This document shows, one piece after another, positions 62,440 through 64,000 of a stretch of 64,000 bases of DNA. The stretch comes from Mycolicibacterium sp. (GTDB lineage Bacteria; Actinomycetota; Actinomycetes; Mycobacteriales; Mycobacteriaceae). The position numbers and the translations under genes were made by a program. The notes below the pieces were generated by a model, which saw only the letters and a list, made by a program, of their open reading frames with translations, searched no databases and was not told the DNA's origin. The stretch's first letter is position 1, and each line of letters begins with the position of its first letter. The DNA lies in NCBI GenBank assembly GCA_020637165.1, contig JACJWN010000003.1, forward strand, positions 909,579 to 973,578, given 5' to 3'.

Positions 62440-62691
62440 TCAGCGGCCGGGGACGGGCAGACCGCCTACTAGCGCGCCAGGGTCGCTATCAAGCCCGTCG
62501 GCGATCTTCACGATCGTTTCCAGCCGCAGGCTCCGCTGCCCACGTTCCACCTTCCCCAACTGCGTCCAGTGGATTCCGCACCGAACAGCAGCCGCCTCCT
62601 GGCTGAGCCCGAGCTCAAGCCGGCGTCGCCTGACGCGTTCGCCGAATACCCGGGTGGTCTCGTTGAGCGCGGACGACTCGGCCTTAGACAT
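62440..62691 (-). CDS. XRE-family HTH regulator
   Basis: The 83-residue protein is a single cro/C1-type HTH: ERVRRRRLELGLSQEAAAVR and GIHWTQLGKVERGQRSLRLE at ~20-60, then IVKIADGLDSDPGALVGG. MSKAESSALNETT at 62691 was chosen; longer frames add a basic tail without a ribosome site. It lies between the IS and a divergent unknown gene, which it may control. Confidence 0.85.
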   Translation of the reverse strand: MSKAESSALNETTRVFGERVRRRRLELGLSQEAAAVRCGIHWTQLGKVERGQRSLRLETIVKIADGLDSDPGALVGGLPVPGR

Positions 62692-62810
62692 GGTCAACAA
62701 CCTCATACGGCCCGGGCGTAACCGGCCAGAGCGTGAAAGGCCCATGCGCATTGACCTCAACTGTTATCGGCCTTAATGTGAGCGCTGCACACCAAGCCCC
62801 ATGGAGAGCA

Positions 62811-63470
62811 ATGCCGCCGGACGCTGACCCCCAACGACACAGGAACCTCGTCGAATCCCTCGCTCCCCTTATGTGCCTGCCGGACCGTCTGATCGCCGCC
62901 GCGCTCGATCAAATGGCTTGGCACTTGCTCTGCTGCCATTACTTGCTCAGGGGCTTCAGGAACGAATTCACGGAGGTGCTGGGCGCGGCCGTTGGAGAGG
63001 AGTTCTTGCATGAGGTGACATCAGGAATCTCAGAACTGCGCGTTGCCGTTGAAACAGCGATCGCCGAGATCGCCGTGCGGCACTTCGATCGCATGGTCTG
63101 CTCGACCGCCGACTCCTTCCAGGACAGGCTTGACGTCCTGTGCGACCCGGAGAACATCCTCGTTCCCAGCGCAGAGGCCGCGCCGCAGTGTCAGAAGGTT
63201 GGGGGTAGGGGCGTGCGCCAATGCACCAGACCAGTCATCTACATCGGTGGCGGCGAGTGGTCTCAGGGATGCGAAGCCCACGCCTGCAGCGCAGATCAGG
63301 AGCGCCACAAGCAATGGCAGGACAGCCTCAAGGGCACTGCGGGTGATGAAGCCCGGCTCCGGCAGGCTCGGCAACTCGCCTACGTAGCAAATTTCTTGCT
63401 GGAATGGTGGCCGACAGCCGAGAATTTGGACGCCTTGATTCGAGAGGCTTTGGGCGGGTCACCGGCTTAG
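62811..63470 (+). CDS. Unknown protein, soluble, Cys/His-containing
   Basis: The 219-residue protein starts MPPDADPQRHRNLVESLAPL behind GGAGAG. The N-terminal half is helical (IAAALDQMAWHLLCCHYLLR). The central part has QCQKVGGRGVRQCTRPVIYI and QGCEAHACSADQERHKQW, a Cys/His pattern that could bind zinc. The C-terminal ~50 residues are helical. No family is recognised. It may pair with the divergent XRE regulator. Confidence 0.6.
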   Translation: MPPDADPQRHRNLVESLAPLMCLPDRLIAAALDQMAWHLLCCHYLLRGFRNEFTEVLGAAVGEEFLHEVTSGISELRVAVETAIAEIAVRHFDRMVCSTADSFQDRLDVLCDPENILVPSAEAAPQCQKVGGRGVRQCTRPVIYIGGGEWSQGCEAHACSADQERHKQWQDSLKGTAGDEARLRQARQLAYVANFLLEWWPTAENLDALIREALGGSPA

Positions 63471-64000
63471 GCCAGCATCACGGCCTTTCTCCGAGAATCC
63501 TTGTGTTCTCCAGCGCAAGGGCGCTGCAAGTTCGCGATAGCGACTGAGGGACACTCTCAGCTGGGCCAGCAGTTCGCCAGCGACCTCTTGACTAGTTGTA
63601 GCCGGATGCTCAATCCGATTGAGATGGGCGCTGATTCGGCTGATCGCGGTGGAGCGCTTTTCGGCGGCTTGGTTACGGTCTGCCGACCACGGCAGGTTCT
63701 CGACGAGGGCTTCGGCGAGGTGCCGACTTGGCCCAGCGACCCCGTCGTTTGAGATGGCAAGCACGAGTTTGGTGTTTGTCGCCCCGGCGTTCGTCATCAA
63801 CCAAGTGATCTGCGCCCGAGTGAGGTGGTCCGCGTCGTCGACGATGATGAGCGAACCCGCGGGCGACTTCCACTGTCCGTTCTGCAGTTTGCGGACTCCT
63901 TCCGCAGCGGCAACCGAGCTGTGGCTGTAGCGATCACGACCGGACCGTTCGACAGCTTCGGCTGTTGCGGGCAACGCCATGAGGTTCCCCCGAGACCGTG
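63459..64000 (-). CDS. ATPase/helicase-like protein (partial, cut by right edge)
   Basis: The frame is open to the right edge. The visible ~180 residues contain SPAGSLIIVDDADHLTRAQI, a Walker B-like DDAD segment, then NTKLVLAISNDGVAGPS, a sensor-1-like strand. A C-terminal helical tail (AGELLAQLRVSLSRYRELAA) ends the protein. This resembles the second half of a P-loop ATPase such as a conjugative relaxase/helicase; the Walker A would lie beyond the window. It overlaps the preceding gene by 12 bases. Confidence 0.55.
   Translation of the reverse strand, partial: RSRGNLMALPATAEAVERSGRDRYSHSSVAAAEGVRKLQNGQWKSPAGSLIIVDDADHLTRAQITWLMTNAGATNTKLVLAISNDGVAGPSRHLAEALVENLPWSADRNQAAEKRSTAISRISAHLNRIEHPATTSQEVAGELLAQLRVSLSRYRELAAPLRWRTQGFSEKGRDAGLSR

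Overview
The window is high-GC actinobacterial DNA, and the gene content points to a fast-growing Mycobacterium (Mycolicibacterium type). The markers are free-standing secreted PE-PPE-domain hydrolases, an EthA-like Baeyer-Villiger monooxygenase, a WS/DGAT acyltransferase, a PapA-like acyltransferase, an MPT64/TB22.2-type secreted protein, several FadE-type acyl-CoA dehydrogenases and an ANTAR-domain regulator. The species cannot be named from the sequence alone.

Left part (1-22 kb). A sulfur/persulfide-type locus (TauE exporter, rhodanese, thioredoxin, small Cys-rich protein) is arranged around three copies of a CsoR/CstR-like operator. Next is a complete hydrogenase maturation set: hypF-C-D-E plus a phosphotransferase-fold gene on the minus strand, and hypA-B divergently. 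No hydrogenase structural gene is present. Two tandem MASE1-GAF-PP2C phosphatases and a SIMPL-domain gene follow. After them come a fused acyl-CoA dehydrogenase, a small HTH regulator with a clear palindrome, a GNAT-AAA+ fusion, and a two-gene acyl-CoA dehydrogenase pair.

Middle (22-38 kb). This part is mostly cell-envelope and secreted functions: PAS-ANTAR regulator, CPBP protease, VanX-like and VanY-like peptidases, two PE-PPE hydrolases, an N-terminal-Cys Ntn amidohydrolase, an EthA-like monooxygenase with a divergent TetR gene, WS/DGAT, a CitA/DcuS-like two-component system and a PapA-like acyltransferase.

Stress and energy block (38-53 kb). It contains an RsbW-like ATPase, DUF3297, a ferredoxin reductase, a catalase, a DUF4396 membrane protein with a TPP enzyme, an FAD/Fe-S oxidoreductase broken by a C7 frameshift, an enolase-superfamily enzyme, an SDR, a GH15 enzyme, a CsbD-like protein and a Rho-N/SAP-like small protein. 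Several upstream regions carry GTTT/GGGTA-type sequences resembling SigF promoters.

Right part (53-64 kb) is accessory DNA. Four ~145-225 bp repeats each carry the 3' half of a tRNA-Ala(GGC). The three least diverged copies match it closely; the leftmost copy is decayed. The tRNA segment is flanked by 12-bp-period TGTCGTC iterons. The repeats separate single-gene or single-operon cassettes: a truncated DUF4143 ATPase, brnT-brnA, a full DUF4143 ATPase, and a proteasome-like Ntn hydrolase with a small coupled ORF. No integrase is visible. Beyond them an IS1380-type element is interrupted by a group II intron whose exon junction can be read to the base, followed by an XRE regulator, an unknown gene and an ATPase gene cut by the window edge. 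The repeat/cassette array and the proteasome-like gene are the best candidates for something undescribed.
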